NCBI RefSeq assembly: GCF_001279005.1
Contig: NZ_LGCN01000192.1
Span: 32,028 to 96,027, forward strand
DNA length: 64,000 nt
Direction: 5' to 3'
DNA from: Streptomyces caelestis
GTDB taxonomy: Bacteria > Actinomycetota > Actinomycetes > Streptomycetales > Streptomycetaceae
Shown: positions 8,898-17,729 of the stretch, piece by piece
Numbering within the stretch: the first letter of the stretch is position 1
Layout of the letters: every line of letters starts with the position of its first letter
The notes under the pieces: model-generated
What the model saw: only the letters and a program-made list of their open reading frames with translations
The model's database searches: none
Told to the model about the DNA's origin: nothing
Program-made: the position numbers and the translations under genes

Positions 8898-9611
8898 TCA
8901 TACGTCCGTGACGCGGAGCCCGGCGTGCGCCTTGTAGCGGCGGTTGACGGAGATCAGGTTGGCGACCAGCGACTCCACCTGGTGGGCGTTGCGCAGCCGC
9001 CCGGCGAAGACGCCCCGCATGCCGGGGATGCGCCCGGCCAGCGCCTGCACGGTCTCGACGTCGGCGCGGACCTCGCCGAGCACCATCACATCGGTGTCGA
9101 TCTCGTCGATCTCCGGGTCCTGGAGCAGTACGGCCGACAGGTGGTGGAAGGCGGCAGTGACCCGGGATTCCGGGAGCAGCGCGGCGGCCTGCTGGGCGGC
9201 GCTGCCCTCCTCGGGCTTCAGCGCGTAGGCGCCCTGCTTGTCGAAGCCGAGCGGGTTGACGCAGTCCACGACGAGCTTGCCGGCCAGCTCCTCGCGGAGG
9301 GACGCGAGCGTGTCGCCGTGGCCGTCCCAGGGCACGGCGACGATCACGATGTCGCTGCGGCGGGCGGTCTCGGCGTTGTCGGCGCCCTCGACGCCGTGCC
9401 CGAGCTCCTCGGCGGCGGCCCGCGCCCGCTCGGCGGCCCGGGAGCCGATGATCACCTTCTGGCCGGCCTTGGCGAGCCGGTACGCGAGGCCCTTGCCCTG
9501 GGGACCGGTGCCGCCGAGCACGCCGACGACGAGCCCGGAGACGTCGGGCAGGTCCCAGGGGTCCTTGGCGGGGGCCTTCGCGGGCTGCTGTGCGCTGTCA
9601 CTGGAGGTCAT
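8898..9611 (-). CDS. npdG: NADPH-dependent F420 reductase (F420H2:NADP+ oxidoreductase)
   Basis: This 237-residue cytosolic enzyme exchanges hydride between NADP(H) and the deazaflavin cofactor F420, supplying reduced F420 to actinobacterial reductases and biosynthetic enzymes. The N-terminal Rossmann fold starts with VVGVLGGTGPQGKGLAYRLA and continues with IIGSRAAERA, which binds the NADP phosphate. DIVIVAVPW, VVDCVNPLGF and VTAAFHHLSA are typical of the family. The first about 25 residues are a variable alanine-rich leader. The ATG at 9611 is preceded by a weak AAGG. Confidence 0.9.
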   Translation of the reverse strand: MTSSDSAQQPAKAPAKDPWDLPDVSGLVVGVLGGTGPQGKGLAYRLAKAGQKVIIGSRAAERARAAAEELGHGVEGADNAETARRSDIVIVAVPWDGHGDTLASLREELAGKLVVDCVNPLGFDKQGAYALKPEEGSAAQQAAALLPESRVTAAFHHLSAVLLQDPEIDEIDTDVMVLGEVRADVETVQALAGRIPGMRGVFAGRLRNAHQVESLVANLISVNRRYKAHAGLRVTDV

Positions 9612-9751
9612 GGACCGACCTTACGTCCGTGACGGGACCGCGTCCGGCGGGCGTGAGCCCGGTCACGCGCCTGCGGCCCGTGTCCCCGGTTCGGGCGAAC
9701 CCGGGTCGAACACCGGGACGCGGGGGCGCGGTCGGGGAAGGATGCGGCCGT

Positions 9752-10369
9752 ATGGACGCCGTACGGGTCGCGCTGCTGCGGGACGTGCTCGCCGGGACGG
9801 AATGGCTGGGCGCCACCCGGCACTTCGCGGGGACGCTGCGCGGGTCGGTGGTCTCGCACGGGGGCGGGCTGCTGCTCGTGGGCACACCGCGGTACGAGCC
9901 CTGGCACCTGGCGGCGCACCTGGTGGACGAGGCCGCCTGGTCGGGCACTCCGGAGCTGGCCCCCACCCTCGTACGGCACGGCGCGCGCCCCTCGGATCCC
10001 GCGCACCTGGCGGTGGGCCTGGGGCGTCTGGAGGCGGCGCGGCGGGGTGAGACGCTCCTGGTGGTGGCGCCGCCCGGGGAGACGGCCGGGGAGGCGGCCG
10101 CCCCGCTCCTGGAGCGGGTGTGCGGCGCCCGCCGGGCCGGGGCGACGGTGCTGTCCCTGGGCCCCGGTGAGGGCGAGCTCCCCGCGATGGCCCACGAGGC
10201 GCTGCCCGTGCCCGACGGCTCCGAGCTGGACCTGGACACCGTGCAGCACCTGGTCAGCGCGGCGGCCGGCGAGAACGTCCTGCCGGCCCGCCGGGGCCCC
10301 CGCCGCTTCCGGGACCGCCTGTCACGGCTGGCCGACCTGCTGACCGCACCGCCGCCGACGCGCTGGTAG
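9752..10369 (+). CDS. Conserved hypothetical protein
   Basis: A 205-residue, apparently soluble alpha/beta protein (LLLVGTPRYEPWHLAAHLVDEAA, TLLVVAPPGE, GATVLSLGPGEGELPAMAHEAL) with no motif I can assign. The pattern suggests a Rossmann-like or SIS-like fold but this is weak. The C-terminus is very basic (RRGPRRFRDRLSRLADLL), possibly for nucleic acid or membrane contact. The ATG at 9752 was chosen because GGGGAAGGA lies about 10 nt upstream. It sits between npdG and the small SPOR-like gene; codon use is typical of the host. Confidence 0.75.
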   Translation: MDAVRVALLRDVLAGTEWLGATRHFAGTLRGSVVSHGGGLLLVGTPRYEPWHLAAHLVDEAAWSGTPELAPTLVRHGARPSDPAHLAVGLGRLEAARRGETLLVVAPPGETAGEAAAPLLERVCGARRAGATVLSLGPGEGELPAMAHEALPVPDGSELDLDTVQHLVSAAAGENVLPARRGPRRFRDRLSRLADLLTAPPPTRW

Positions 10370-10383
10370 CCGCCCCGGCGCGG

Positions 10384-10614
10384 TCAGCCGTCCTCCCGGC
10401 CGCCCGCGGGGGCGTCGTGCCACTTGGGGTCGTTCTCCCACTGGAGGTCGCGCTCACGGGCCGTCTCCATGGCGTGCTCGGCCTCGGTACGGCTCGCGTA
10501 CGGGCCGAAGCGGTCCTTGGCCGGGCAGTCGGGGCCCTCCTCGACCTTCTTGTGCTGCAGGCAGTAGTACCACTCGCCCGGCTTTCCGGCCGTCCGCTTC
10601 TTGAACAGGGGCAT
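10384..10614 (-). CDS. Small SPOR-domain-like protein
   Basis: A 76-residue protein with the conserved pattern GEWYYCLQHKKVEEG, CPAKDRFGPYASRTEAEHA and a tryptophan-rich tail LQWENDPKW. These features resemble short actinobacterial proteins annotated as SPOR-related; SPOR domains bind denuded peptidoglycan glycans, but no signal peptide is visible, so the role is unclear. It is divergent from methionine aminopeptidase across a 67-bp promoter region. The ATG is preceded by GGAGAGG. Confidence 0.75.
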   Translation of the reverse strand: MPLFKKRTAGKPGEWYYCLQHKKVEEGPDCPAKDRFGPYASRTEAEHAMETARERDLQWENDPKWHDAPAGGREDG

Positions 10615-10681
10615 GACCCTCTCCTCTCACCGTCCCACCAGGAAGATGGTCCCCCGTCGCCGCTGAATTAGACTCGCCGGC

Positions 10682-11539
10682 ATGTCTGGCCAGTCGCTGC
10701 TCGTCCCTGGGGAGCTGTCCCCCACCCGTTCCGTGCCCGGGAACATCCGTCGTCCCGAGTACGTCGGCAAGCCCGCCCCCACGCCGTACACCGGTCCGGA
10801 GGTGCAGACGCCCGAGACGGTCGAGGCGATGCGGACCGCCGGCCGGATCGCCGCGCGGGCGATGGCGGAGGCCGCGAAGCTGATCGCGCCCGGCGTCACG
10901 ACGGACGAACTGGACCGCGTAGCGCACGAGTACATGTGCGACCACGGCGCCTATCCCTCCACGCTCGGCTACCGCGGCTTCCCCAAGTCGCTGTGCACGT
11001 CGGTCAACGAGGTCATCTGCCACGGCATCCCGGACTCGACGGTGCTGCGCGACGGCGACATCGTCAACCTGGACGTGACGGCGTACATCGGCGGGGTGCA
11101 CGGCGACAACAACGCCACGTACCTGGTCGGGGAGGTGGACGAGGAGAGCCGCCTGCTGGTGGAGCGCACCCGGGAGTCCCTCGCCCGCGCCATCAAGGCG
11201 GTCAGGCCGGGCCGGCAGATCAACATCATCGGCCGGGTGATCGAGTCGTACGCCAAGCGCTTCGGCTACGGCGTGGTCCGCGACTTCACCGGCCACGGCA
11301 TCAACTCGTCCTTCCACTCGGGCCTGATCGTCCCGCACTACGACAGTCCGCACGCGACGACGGTGATGCAGCCGGGGATGACCTTCACCATCGAGCCGAT
11401 GCTGACGCTGGGGACCCACGAGTACGACATGTGGGACGACGGCTGGACGGTCGTCACGAAGGACCGCAGGCGCACGGCCCAGTTCGAGCACACCCTGGTC
11501 GTGACGGACACCGGCGCGGACATCCTGACGCTGCCGTAA
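10682..11539 (+). CDS. map: Methionine aminopeptidase, type I
   Basis: This cytosolic metalloprotease removes the initiator methionine from nascent proteins. The 285-residue protein contains the metal ligands D131 (NLDVTAY), D142 (HGDNNAT), H205 (GHGI), E238 (TIEPM) and E269 (FEHT), and the substrate-site H114 (CHGIPD). The N-terminal about 40 residues form the linker extension with PxxP-like proline motifs typical of actinobacterial MetAPs. This is likely one of two or more paralogues in a streptomycete. A textbook hairpin terminator follows. Confidence 0.96.
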   Translation: MSGQSLLVPGELSPTRSVPGNIRRPEYVGKPAPTPYTGPEVQTPETVEAMRTAGRIAARAMAEAAKLIAPGVTTDELDRVAHEYMCDHGAYPSTLGYRGFPKSLCTSVNEVICHGIPDSTVLRDGDIVNLDVTAYIGGVHGDNNATYLVGEVDEESRLLVERTRESLARAIKAVRPGRQINIIGRVIESYAKRFGYGVVRDFTGHGINSSFHSGLIVPHYDSPHATTVMQPGMTFTIEPMLTLGTHEYDMWDDGWTVVTKDRRRTAQFEHTLVVTDTGADILTLP

Positions 11540-11556
11540 CGCTTCCTCGTCGTCCT

Positions 11557-11582
11557 GGCCCGCCCTCTTCGGAGGGCGGGCC
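11557..11582. terminator. TTCG-tetraloop terminator after map
   Basis: A perfect 11-bp stem, GGCCCGCCCTC (11557-11567) with GAGGGCGGGCC (11572-11582), closes a TTCG tetraloop and is followed by TTT. It is 18 nt downstream of the map stop and separates it from heme oxygenase. Confidence 0.9.
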
Positions 11583-11671
11583 TTTCCCTGCCGCGGCGAA
11601 GCGGGAAGTCGCCGACACCCCGTCGGCACACCATTGACTCGGGCAGGCCTCACCACAAAAGATCCGGACTC

Positions 11672-12319
11672 ATGGACTCCTTCTCGGCCCTCATACGCAC
11701 CGCCTCCCACGAGCAGCACGTGGAGGCGGAGACGTCGACGTTCATGAGCGATCTGCTGGGCGGCCGACTGGGCGTGGACGCGTACGCGCGCTACACCGAG
11801 CAGCTGTGGTTCGTGTACGAGGCCCTGGAGTCCGGCGCGCGGGGCCTGACGTCGGACCCGGTGGCGGGCCCGTTCGTCCGGCCGGAACTGTTCCGGCTGC
11901 CCTCCCTGGAACGCGACCTGGCCCACCTGCGCGGCCCCGGCTGGCGCGCCGGCCTGACCGCCCTCCCCGCCACCCGGGCCTACGCGGCCCGCGTCGCCGA
12001 GTGCGCCCGCACCTGGCCGTCCGGCTACGTCGCCCACCACTACACCCGCTACCTGGGCGACCTCTCCGGCGGCCAGATCATCCGCGGCAGGGCGGAGCGG
12101 ACGTGGGGATTCGCGCGGAAGGGCGACGGGGTCCGCTTCTACGTCTTCGAGGGCATCCCCAACCCGGCGGCGTTCAAGCGGGGTTACCGCGAACTGCTGG
12201 ACGCGGTCCCGGTGGACGACCTGGAGAGGCAGCGCGTCGTGGCGGAGTGCAAGCGGGCGTTCACCCTGAACACGGACGTCTTCCGGGCGCTGGGCGAGGA
12301 GTTCCCCCTGTCGGCGTGA
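11672..12319 (+). CDS. Heme oxygenase (HmuO/HO-1 family)
   Basis: Heme oxygenase opens heme to biliverdin, iron and CO, releasing iron for the cell. The 215-residue protein aligns well with HmuO: the stretch TSTFMSDLLGGRLGV follows a proximal region where H16 corresponds to the heme-iron ligand, and the distal helix motif GDLSGGQ is at 129-135. It lies 1.2 kb upstream of the efeOBU iron-uptake operon, which fits an iron-acquisition role. Upstream at about 11643-11655 is a poor match to the right half of an actinobacterial iron box (AGGCCTCACC), which I would not rely on. Confidence 0.93.
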   Translation: MDSFSALIRTASHEQHVEAETSTFMSDLLGGRLGVDAYARYTEQLWFVYEALESGARGLTSDPVAGPFVRPELFRLPSLERDLAHLRGPGWRAGLTALPATRAYAARVAECARTWPSGYVAHHYTRYLGDLSGGQIIRGRAERTWGFARKGDGVRFYVFEGIPNPAAFKRGYRELLDAVPVDDLERQRVVAECKRAFTLNTDVFRALGEEFPLSA

Positions 12320-12471
12320 CCCTGTCGCCGGAACGGCCCGGTCACCGTCCGGAGGGAGCCGGCCCGCGGGGTTCGACGCGCTCCTCCACCGCACCGCCTC
12401 CACCGGTTCCCTTCCTCGGTACGCCGGACCGACTCCGTCGTCCGCGCGGTGCGCGGCTGGGCCGACGGCCG

Positions 12472-13116
12472 TCAGCGTTCCAGGTAGACGCGGCCGCCGA
12501 TCTCCGTCCAGCCCTCGGGCTGGGGGGCGGTGAGGATCTGGGAGCCCGTGCCCTGGGTGATGTTGAGGGCGCGACCCAGCCGGTCGGTGAGCAGGAGGGC
12601 CGCGGCGCCCGTCGCCTCGTCCTCGTCGACGCCGTCGTCGCGGCCGGGGAAGGCGCGGGCCCGGATCCGGCCCGCCGACTCGTCCAGCCAGGCCCAGGCG
12701 TAGATCCACTCCCCCTTGGGCGGCACGGGCAGCTCGTCGACCTCGGCGACGGTGGCGTACTGGCGCAGGGTGCGCGGCGGCGCCCACTCCGCCCGCGCCT
12801 CGATCCAGCAGAACTCCCCGTCCTGCCGGGCACCCACCACCCCGGCCGGCACGACCAGTTCGGGCACGTCGAGCAGCCAGCCCGCACCGACGCAGGGGTG
12901 ACCGGCGAAGGGCAGGTGCAGGGTGGGGGTGTAGATGTCGATCACCCCACGCTCGGGGTCGTCGACGAACACGGTCTCACTGAACCCGAGCTTCGCGGCG
13001 AACGCCTGCCGGTCCTCCCGCTCGGGCATCACCGAGCCCTCGCGCACGACACCGAGTTCATTGCCGTACCCGCCGCGAGGTCCGCAGAAGACGCGCAGCA
13101 CGTCGTAGTCAGTCAC
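12472..13116 (-). CDS. PhzF-family isomerase/epimerase-like protein
   Basis: The 214-residue protein shows the PhzF diaminopimelate-epimerase-like fold: GGYGNELGVV, LGFSETVFV, LPFAGHPCVGAGWLL and an acidic DEDEATGAAA near the C-terminus. PhzF enzymes isomerise dihydrohydroxyanthranilate in phenazine synthesis, but most homologues are uncharacterised. It is shorter than classic PhzF (about 280), so the function is open. I chose the GTG at 13116 because homology begins with TDYDVLRVFCG; there is no clear Shine-Dalgarno sequence, and a longer form to 13386 seems non-coding. Confidence 0.82.
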   Translation of the reverse strand: MTDYDVLRVFCGPRGGYGNELGVVREGSVMPEREDRQAFAAKLGFSETVFVDDPERGVIDIYTPTLHLPFAGHPCVGAGWLLDVPELVVPAGVVGARQDGEFCWIEARAEWAPPRTLRQYATVAEVDELPVPPKGEWIYAWAWLDESAGRIRARAFPGRDDGVDEDEATGAAALLLTDRLGRALNITQGTGSQILTAPQPEGWTEIGGRVYLER

Positions 13117-13278
13117 GGAGGCATTCAAGCACCGCGCGCGAGCGGCGAGGCCGCCCCAGGCGACAGGGCCGCCGCGGAGGTCTTCGGGCGGCGGCTGCCG
13201 CCGGAGGCGCACGAGCAGCCGCCGGGATGTCCCCGCACCCCGGCCGGGACGGTCCCGGTGCTTCCGGCGCGGGACGGA

Positions 13279-13321
13279 TTGACCTCCACTTGACCCGGTC
13301 CAATCTTCCTTTGACCCGGTC
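13279..13321. promoter_or_regulatory. Phased TTGACC direct repeats upstream of efe operon
   Basis: The 375-bp gap between the PhzF-like gene and efeO holds TTGACCCGGTC at 13290-13300 and again at 13311-13321 (21-bp period, two helical turns), preceded by a TTGACC at 13279-13284. The phasing could bind a regulator or present alternative -35 elements. Besides these and the iron box at 13423-13442, I see nothing else in the gap. Confidence 0.4.
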
Positions 13322-13422
13322 ATGGCAGCCCTTTTAAGCCACCGTAACCAGACCGTTCCCCTGCCTCGCCATGAGAGCTGGATCACCGGAGTGCACAGGT
13401 GCCACTTAGGAAATCCTTAGGT

Positions 13423-13442
13423 AGGTTAGGTCAGCCTCACCT
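13423..13442. promoter_or_regulatory. DmdR/IdeR-type iron box for efeOBU
   Basis: Arms AGGTTAGG (13423-13430) and CCTCACCT (13435-13442) form an inverted repeat with one mismatch around TCAG. The site matches the streptomycete iron-box consensus (TTAGGTTAGGCTCACCTAA) closely and lies about 50 bp upstream of efeO, where iron-loaded DmdR would block transcription. Confidence 0.8.
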
Positions 13443-13491
13443 TCCTTCGTGGGGTTGATCGCGCATCATTTCAGCCACCCGGGAGCCCTCC

Positions 13492-14643
13492 ATGCGACCC
13501 GCCAGACTCTCCCTCGCCACCGCCCTCGCCACCGCGGCGGCCCTCGCCGCCGTCGCCGGCTGCGCCGAGAAGGGCGGCGGCTCCGACGGCGACCAGGTCA
13601 TCGGTGTGACTGCCAAGGACGACGCCTGCGAGGTGTCGAGGAAGGAGTTCCCGGCCGGGCACGTCGAACTCGCCATCGAGAACAAGGGCTCCAAGGTCAC
13701 CGAGGTCTACCTCCTCTTCCCCGACGACCGTGTGGTCACCGAGCGGGAGAACATCGGTCCCGGCACCAAGCAGCGCGTCACCGCCGAGGTGAAGGCCGGC
13801 GACTACCGGATCGCCTGCAAGCCGGGCATGCGCGGCAAGGGCATACGCCAGGACGTCAAGGCCACCGGTGGGAAGGCCGCCGAGCGCGACCCCCGCCTGG
13901 ACAAGGCGGTGGCCGCCTACCGCGCGTACGTGCAGACGCAGGCCGACGAGACGCTGCCCAGAGCGGAGGAGTTCGCGAAGGCGGTCAAGGACGGCGACGT
14001 CGAGGCCGCCAGGAAGGCGTACGCGCCCTCCCGCATCGGCTGGGAGCGCACCGAGCCCGTCGCCGAGTCGTTCGGCGACATCGACCCCAAGGTCGACGTC
14101 CGCGAGGACGGTCTGGAGGACGGCCAGGACCCGGCGACCGACTGGACCGGCTGGCACCGCCTGGAGAAGGCCCTCTGGCAGGACGAGAGGATCGGCGACC
14201 GGGAGAAGGAGCTCGCCGACCGGCTGATCGCCGACCTGGAGGACTGGCGGAAGCGGGTCGGCACGGCCGAGATCACCCCCACCTCCATGGCCAACGGCGC
14301 CAAGGAACTCCTCGACGAGGTCGCCACCGGCAAGGTCACCGGCGAGGAGGAGCGCTACTCGCACACCGACCTGGTCGACTTCAAGGCCAATGTCGAGGGC
14401 GCCGAGACGTCGTACGCGCTGCTCAAGGCGGTGGCCCGGGAGAACGAACCGGCGCTGGTGAAGGACCTCGACAAGCAGTTCGCGGCGCTGGACGCGCTGC
14501 TCGACCAGTACCGCCCGGACACGTCGTCGTACGACTTCACCTCGTACGACAAGGTCGGCAAGGCCGACCGCAAGGAACTGTCGGACGCGGTCAACGCGCT
14601 CGCGGAGCCGCTGTCGCGGCTCGCCGCGGCCGTCGTGAAGTAA
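13492..14643 (+). CDS. efeO: EfeO: periplasmic/lipoprotein iron-binding component
   Basis: EfeO works with EfeU and EfeB to import iron. The 383-residue precursor starts with a lipoprotein signal ending at the lipobox AVAGC, so it is anchored to the outer face of the membrane. A cupredoxin-like domain follows (about 35-125), then the M75 peptidase-like domain with the HxxE metal motif H222-R-L-E225 in GWHRLEKALW. It is the first gene of an operon with efeB (14-nt gap) and efeU (3-nt gap) under an iron box at 13423-13442. Confidence 0.95.
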   Translation: MRPARLSLATALATAAALAAVAGCAEKGGGSDGDQVIGVTAKDDACEVSRKEFPAGHVELAIENKGSKVTEVYLLFPDDRVVTERENIGPGTKQRVTAEVKAGDYRIACKPGMRGKGIRQDVKATGGKAAERDPRLDKAVAAYRAYVQTQADETLPRAEEFAKAVKDGDVEAARKAYAPSRIGWERTEPVAESFGDIDPKVDVREDGLEDGQDPATDWTGWHRLEKALWQDERIGDREKELADRLIADLEDWRKRVGTAEITPTSMANGAKELLDEVATGKVTGEEERYSHTDLVDFKANVEGAETSYALLKAVARENEPALVKDLDKQFAALDALLDQYRPDTSSYDFTSYDKVGKADRKELSDAVNALAEPLSRLAAAVVK

Positions 14644-14657
14644 GGGCGGTCAGGGCA

Positions 14658-15893
14658 ATGACGGACAGCAACGCGCAGCCGCCCTCGCGGCGTGCGCTGC
14701 TCGGCTGGGGCGGGGCCGGGCTCGCGCTCGGCGCCGCCGCGGCCGGCGGGGCGGCGGCGGCCCGTGCCGGCGACGGGCCCGAGACGGACGCGGGCTCGGC
14801 GGTGGAGTTCCACGGGCCGCACCAGGCGGGCATCGCCACGCCCGTGCAGGACAGACTGCACTTCGCCGCGTTCGACGTGACGACCGACGACCGCGCCGCG
14901 TTCGTCGGGCTGCTGAAGGAGTGGACCGGGGCGGCACGCCGGATGACCGCCGGCCGCGCGGTCGGCGCGGGCGCGTACGGCGGTCTCGCCGAGGCGCCGC
15001 CGGACGACACCGGGGAGGCACTGGGCCTCAAGCCGTCCCGGCTGACCCTGACGATCGGCTTCGGGCCCTCCCTGTTCGGAAAGTTCGACCTGGCCGGGCG
15101 GCGTCCCGAGGCACTGGTCGAGCTGCCGAGGTTCTCCGGGGACAACCTCGACCGCGACCGCAGCGGCGGGGACCTGTGCGTGCAGGCGTGCGCGGACGAT
15201 CCGCAGGTCGCCGTGCACGCGATCCGCAACCTCGCCCGCATCGGGTTCGGCCGGGTCGTGGTGCGCTGGTCGCAGCTCGGCTTCGGCAAGACCTCGTCCA
15301 CGACACCCGACGCGCAGACCCCGCGCAACCTGTTCGGCTTCAAGGACGGCACCCGCAACATCTCGGGCGCCGAGAAGGACCGGCTGGAGAAGTTCGTCTG
15401 GGTCGGGAAGAAGGACGGGCCGGCGTGGATGACGGGCGGTTCCTATCTCGTCGCCCGGCGGATCCGGATGCACATCGAGACCTGGGACCGCACCCCGCTG
15501 CAGGAGCAGGAGGACATCTTCGGCCGTGACAAGGGCGAGGGCGCGCCGGTCGGCAGGGCGAAGGAGCGCGACGAGCCGTTCCTGAAGGCGATGAAGCCCG
15601 ACGCCCACGTACGGCTGGCGCATCCCGACGCCAACGCGGGGGCGACGATCCTGCGCCGGGGCTACTCCTTCACCGACGGCACCGACGGCCTGGGGCGGCT
15701 GGACGCGGGGCTGTTCTTCCTCGCCTACCAGCGCGATCCGCGCACCGGGTTCATCCGCATCCAGCGCAATCTGGCCGATGACGCGCTCAACGAGTACATC
15801 CAGCACGTGGGTTCGGCGGTCTTCGCCGTACCGCCGGGCGTCCGCGACCAGGACGACTGGTGGGGCCGGGCGCTGTTCACCGAGGAGGCCTGA
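14658..15893 (+). CDS. efeB: EfeB: Tat-exported DyP-type heme peroxidase
   Basis: EfeB is an exported heme peroxidase of the ferrous/heme-iron uptake system, thought to oxidise Fe2+ or release iron from heme outside the membrane. The 411-residue precursor has a twin-arginine signal (SRRALLG at 10-16 followed by an alanine/glycine-rich hydrophobic stretch). DyP hallmarks are GFKDGTRN with catalytic D230, the proximal heme ligand H322 in AHPDANAG, and ILRRGYSF. The ATG at 14658 gives the Tat motif its expected position. Cotranscribed with efeO and efeU. Confidence 0.95.
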   Translation: MTDSNAQPPSRRALLGWGGAGLALGAAAAGGAAAARAGDGPETDAGSAVEFHGPHQAGIATPVQDRLHFAAFDVTTDDRAAFVGLLKEWTGAARRMTAGRAVGAGAYGGLAEAPPDDTGEALGLKPSRLTLTIGFGPSLFGKFDLAGRRPEALVELPRFSGDNLDRDRSGGDLCVQACADDPQVAVHAIRNLARIGFGRVVVRWSQLGFGKTSSTTPDAQTPRNLFGFKDGTRNISGAEKDRLEKFVWVGKKDGPAWMTGGSYLVARRIRMHIETWDRTPLQEQEDIFGRDKGEGAPVGRAKERDEPFLKAMKPDAHVRLAHPDANAGATILRRGYSFTDGTDGLGRLDAGLFFLAYQRDPRTGFIRIQRNLADDALNEYIQHVGSAVFAVPPGVRDQDDWWGRALFTEEA

Positions 15894-15896
15894 GCC

Positions 15897-16778
15897 GTGT
15901 TCTCCAACTACCTGATCGGTCTGCGCGAGGGCCTGGAGGCCAGTCTCGTCGTCTGCATCCTGATCGCCTACCTGGTGAAGACCGGGCGGCGGGACGCGCT
16001 GAAGCCGGTGTGGGCCGGCATCGGGGTCGCGGTCGCCCTCGCGCTCGGGTTCGGCTGCGCGCTCGAATTCGGCTCGCAGGAGCTGACGTTCGAGGCGCAG
16101 GAGGCGCTCGGCGGTTCGCTGTCGGTCCTCGCGGTGTGCCTGGTGACATGGATGGTGTTCTGGATGCGGCGCACCGCCCGGCACCTGAAGGCGGAGCTGC
16201 ACGGCAAGCTGGACGCCGCCCTCGCGATGGGCACGGGCGCGCTGGTCGTCACCGCGTTCCTCGCGGTGGGCCGCGAAGGGCTGGAGACGGCCCTGTTCGT
16301 GTGGGCGTCGGTGCACGCGGCCGGGGACGGCAGCCCGCGCCCGCTGATCGGGGTGGCGCTGGGGCTGGCGACGGCGGTACTGCTCGGCTGGCTGTTCTAC
16401 CGGGGCGCGCTGCGCATCAACCTCGCGAAGTTCTTCACCTGGACCGGCGCCCTGCTGGTCGTCGTGGCGGCGGGCGTGCTGGCGTACGGCTTCCACGACC
16501 TGCAGGAGGCAGACTGGCTGCCCGGCCTGACGGACCTGGCCTTCGACATCAGCGGCACGATCCCGCCGGACAGCTGGTACGGCACGCTGCTGAAGGGCGT
16601 GTTCAACTTCCAGCCCGACCCGACCGTCCTCCAGGTCACGGTGTGGCTGCTGTACCTGGTCCCGGCGCTCGCGCTGTTCCTCGCCCCGGTAGGGTTCGCC
16701 TCCGGGAAGGGGAAGGTGAAGGAACCGGATGAGCAGGGATCTCGGCCTTCGAAGGCTCCGCGGACACCGCAGGCTTGA
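15897..16778 (+). CDS. efeU: EfeU: FTR1-family iron permease
   Basis: A 293-residue polytopic membrane protein of the Ftr1/EfeU family, which moves iron across the cytoplasmic membrane. Both REGLE iron-binding motifs are present (residues 10-14 and 126-130), separated by three hydrophobic helices, with further helices after. Translation starts at a GTG three bases after the efeB stop, with GAGGAGG at a good distance. Its last 50 nt overlap the next lipoprotein gene, which suggests that gene is coupled to the iron operon. Confidence 0.95.
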   Translation: MFSNYLIGLREGLEASLVVCILIAYLVKTGRRDALKPVWAGIGVAVALALGFGCALEFGSQELTFEAQEALGGSLSVLAVCLVTWMVFWMRRTARHLKAELHGKLDAALAMGTGALVVTAFLAVGREGLETALFVWASVHAAGDGSPRPLIGVALGLATAVLLGWLFYRGALRINLAKFFTWTGALLVVVAAGVLAYGFHDLQEADWLPGLTDLAFDISGTIPPDSWYGTLLKGVFNFQPDPTVLQVTVWLLYLVPALALFLAPVGFASGKGKVKEPDEQGSRPSKAPRTPQA

Positions 16779-17715
16779 CACGTGCGTGCTCACGGTCGCT
16801 CTGGCGGTCACGGCGAGCGGCTGTGTGGTGGTGCACGGTGAGCGCGAGGTGCTCCCGGCCACCACCCGCGCCGAAGCCGCCCGGGCGCTCCAGGAGTTCA
16901 CGGCCGCGTACAACGAGGCCGACAAGGCGTACGACGGTTCCCTGGACGCCGACCACACCACCGGCGCCCTCGCCGACATCGACGGGGCGCGGCTGAAGGC
17001 CGGGCGGGCCAACAGCCCGCGGGGCAACGCCCGGCACACGCCGCTGGAGCTGACGGACGCGAGGTTCACCATCCCGAAGAAGGCCGGCTGGCCGCGCTGG
17101 TTCCTCGCCGACGCGGACGGCAACAAGGGCGGCGAGGCGCGCTGGCTGCTGGTGTTCACCCGTGACGGGCTGGACGAGACCTGGGAGGCGGCGTACCTGA
17201 CGCTGGTCGCCCCGGACGACATACCGGAGTTCAGGACCGACGGGGACGGCTGGGCCGAGGCCGTGCCCGCCGACTCGTCCGACGTGACGGTGGAGCCGGG
17301 CGAACTGAGCGAGAAGTACACGTCGTTCCTCAAGGGCGGCGGGGCCGTCTTCTCGGACGGCCCGCACACCAGCGGGTGGCGGACCCAGCGGGAGAAGAAG
17401 TCGTCGCGGCCGGGGCTGGCCACGCAGTACATCGACGAGCCGCTGACGAACGGCGACTACGCGCCGCTGGCCCTGCGCACGAAGGACGGCGGGGCGCTGG
17501 TGTTCTTCGCCACCCGCCACTTCGAGAAGCAGACCGCCGCGGCCGGGGCGTCGGTGCCGACGCCGAACAAGGACGTGCTGGCGCTGACGACCGGGGAGAT
17601 ACGGCAGTCGTTGACGATGGAGTTCGTCTCCAACGAGGTGGCGCTGGATCCGGCCGACGGCGAGGTGGAGGTCCTGGGGCGGATCCAGGGGCTGACGTCG
17701 GCGCAGGGCGAGTAG
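16729..17715 (+). CDS. Secreted lipoprotein of unknown function, 3' to efe operon
   Basis: A 328-residue precursor with a basic N-terminus, one hydrophobic segment and lipobox TASGC, so probably a membrane-anchored extracellular lipoprotein. No known domain is evident; the body is a mixed alpha/beta sequence. Its ATG lies inside efeU (50-bp overlap) and is preceded by AAGGTGAAGGA. Coupling to efeOBU suggests, but does not prove, a link to iron uptake. Its stop is 14 nt from the stop of the convergent prim-pol gene. Confidence 0.82.
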   Translation: MSRDLGLRRLRGHRRLDTCVLTVALAVTASGCVVVHGEREVLPATTRAEAARALQEFTAAYNEADKAYDGSLDADHTTGALADIDGARLKAGRANSPRGNARHTPLELTDARFTIPKKAGWPRWFLADADGNKGGEARWLLVFTRDGLDETWEAAYLTLVAPDDIPEFRTDGDGWAEAVPADSSDVTVEPGELSEKYTSFLKGGGAVFSDGPHTSGWRTQREKKSSRPGLATQYIDEPLTNGDYAPLALRTKDGGALVFFATRHFEKQTAAAGASVPTPNKDVLALTTGEIRQSLTMEFVSNEVALDPADGEVEVLGRIQGLTSAQGE

Positions 17716-17729
17716 GTCCCCGGCTCGGA

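Noticed and set aside
11643..11655. Iron box before heme oxygenase
   Set aside because: Only half of the consensus is matched and with an inserted base.
14355..17432. 1025-codon open frame opposite efeB and efeU
   Set aside because: Shadow frame produced by third-position G+C bias; the plus strand encodes clear EfeB and EfeU.
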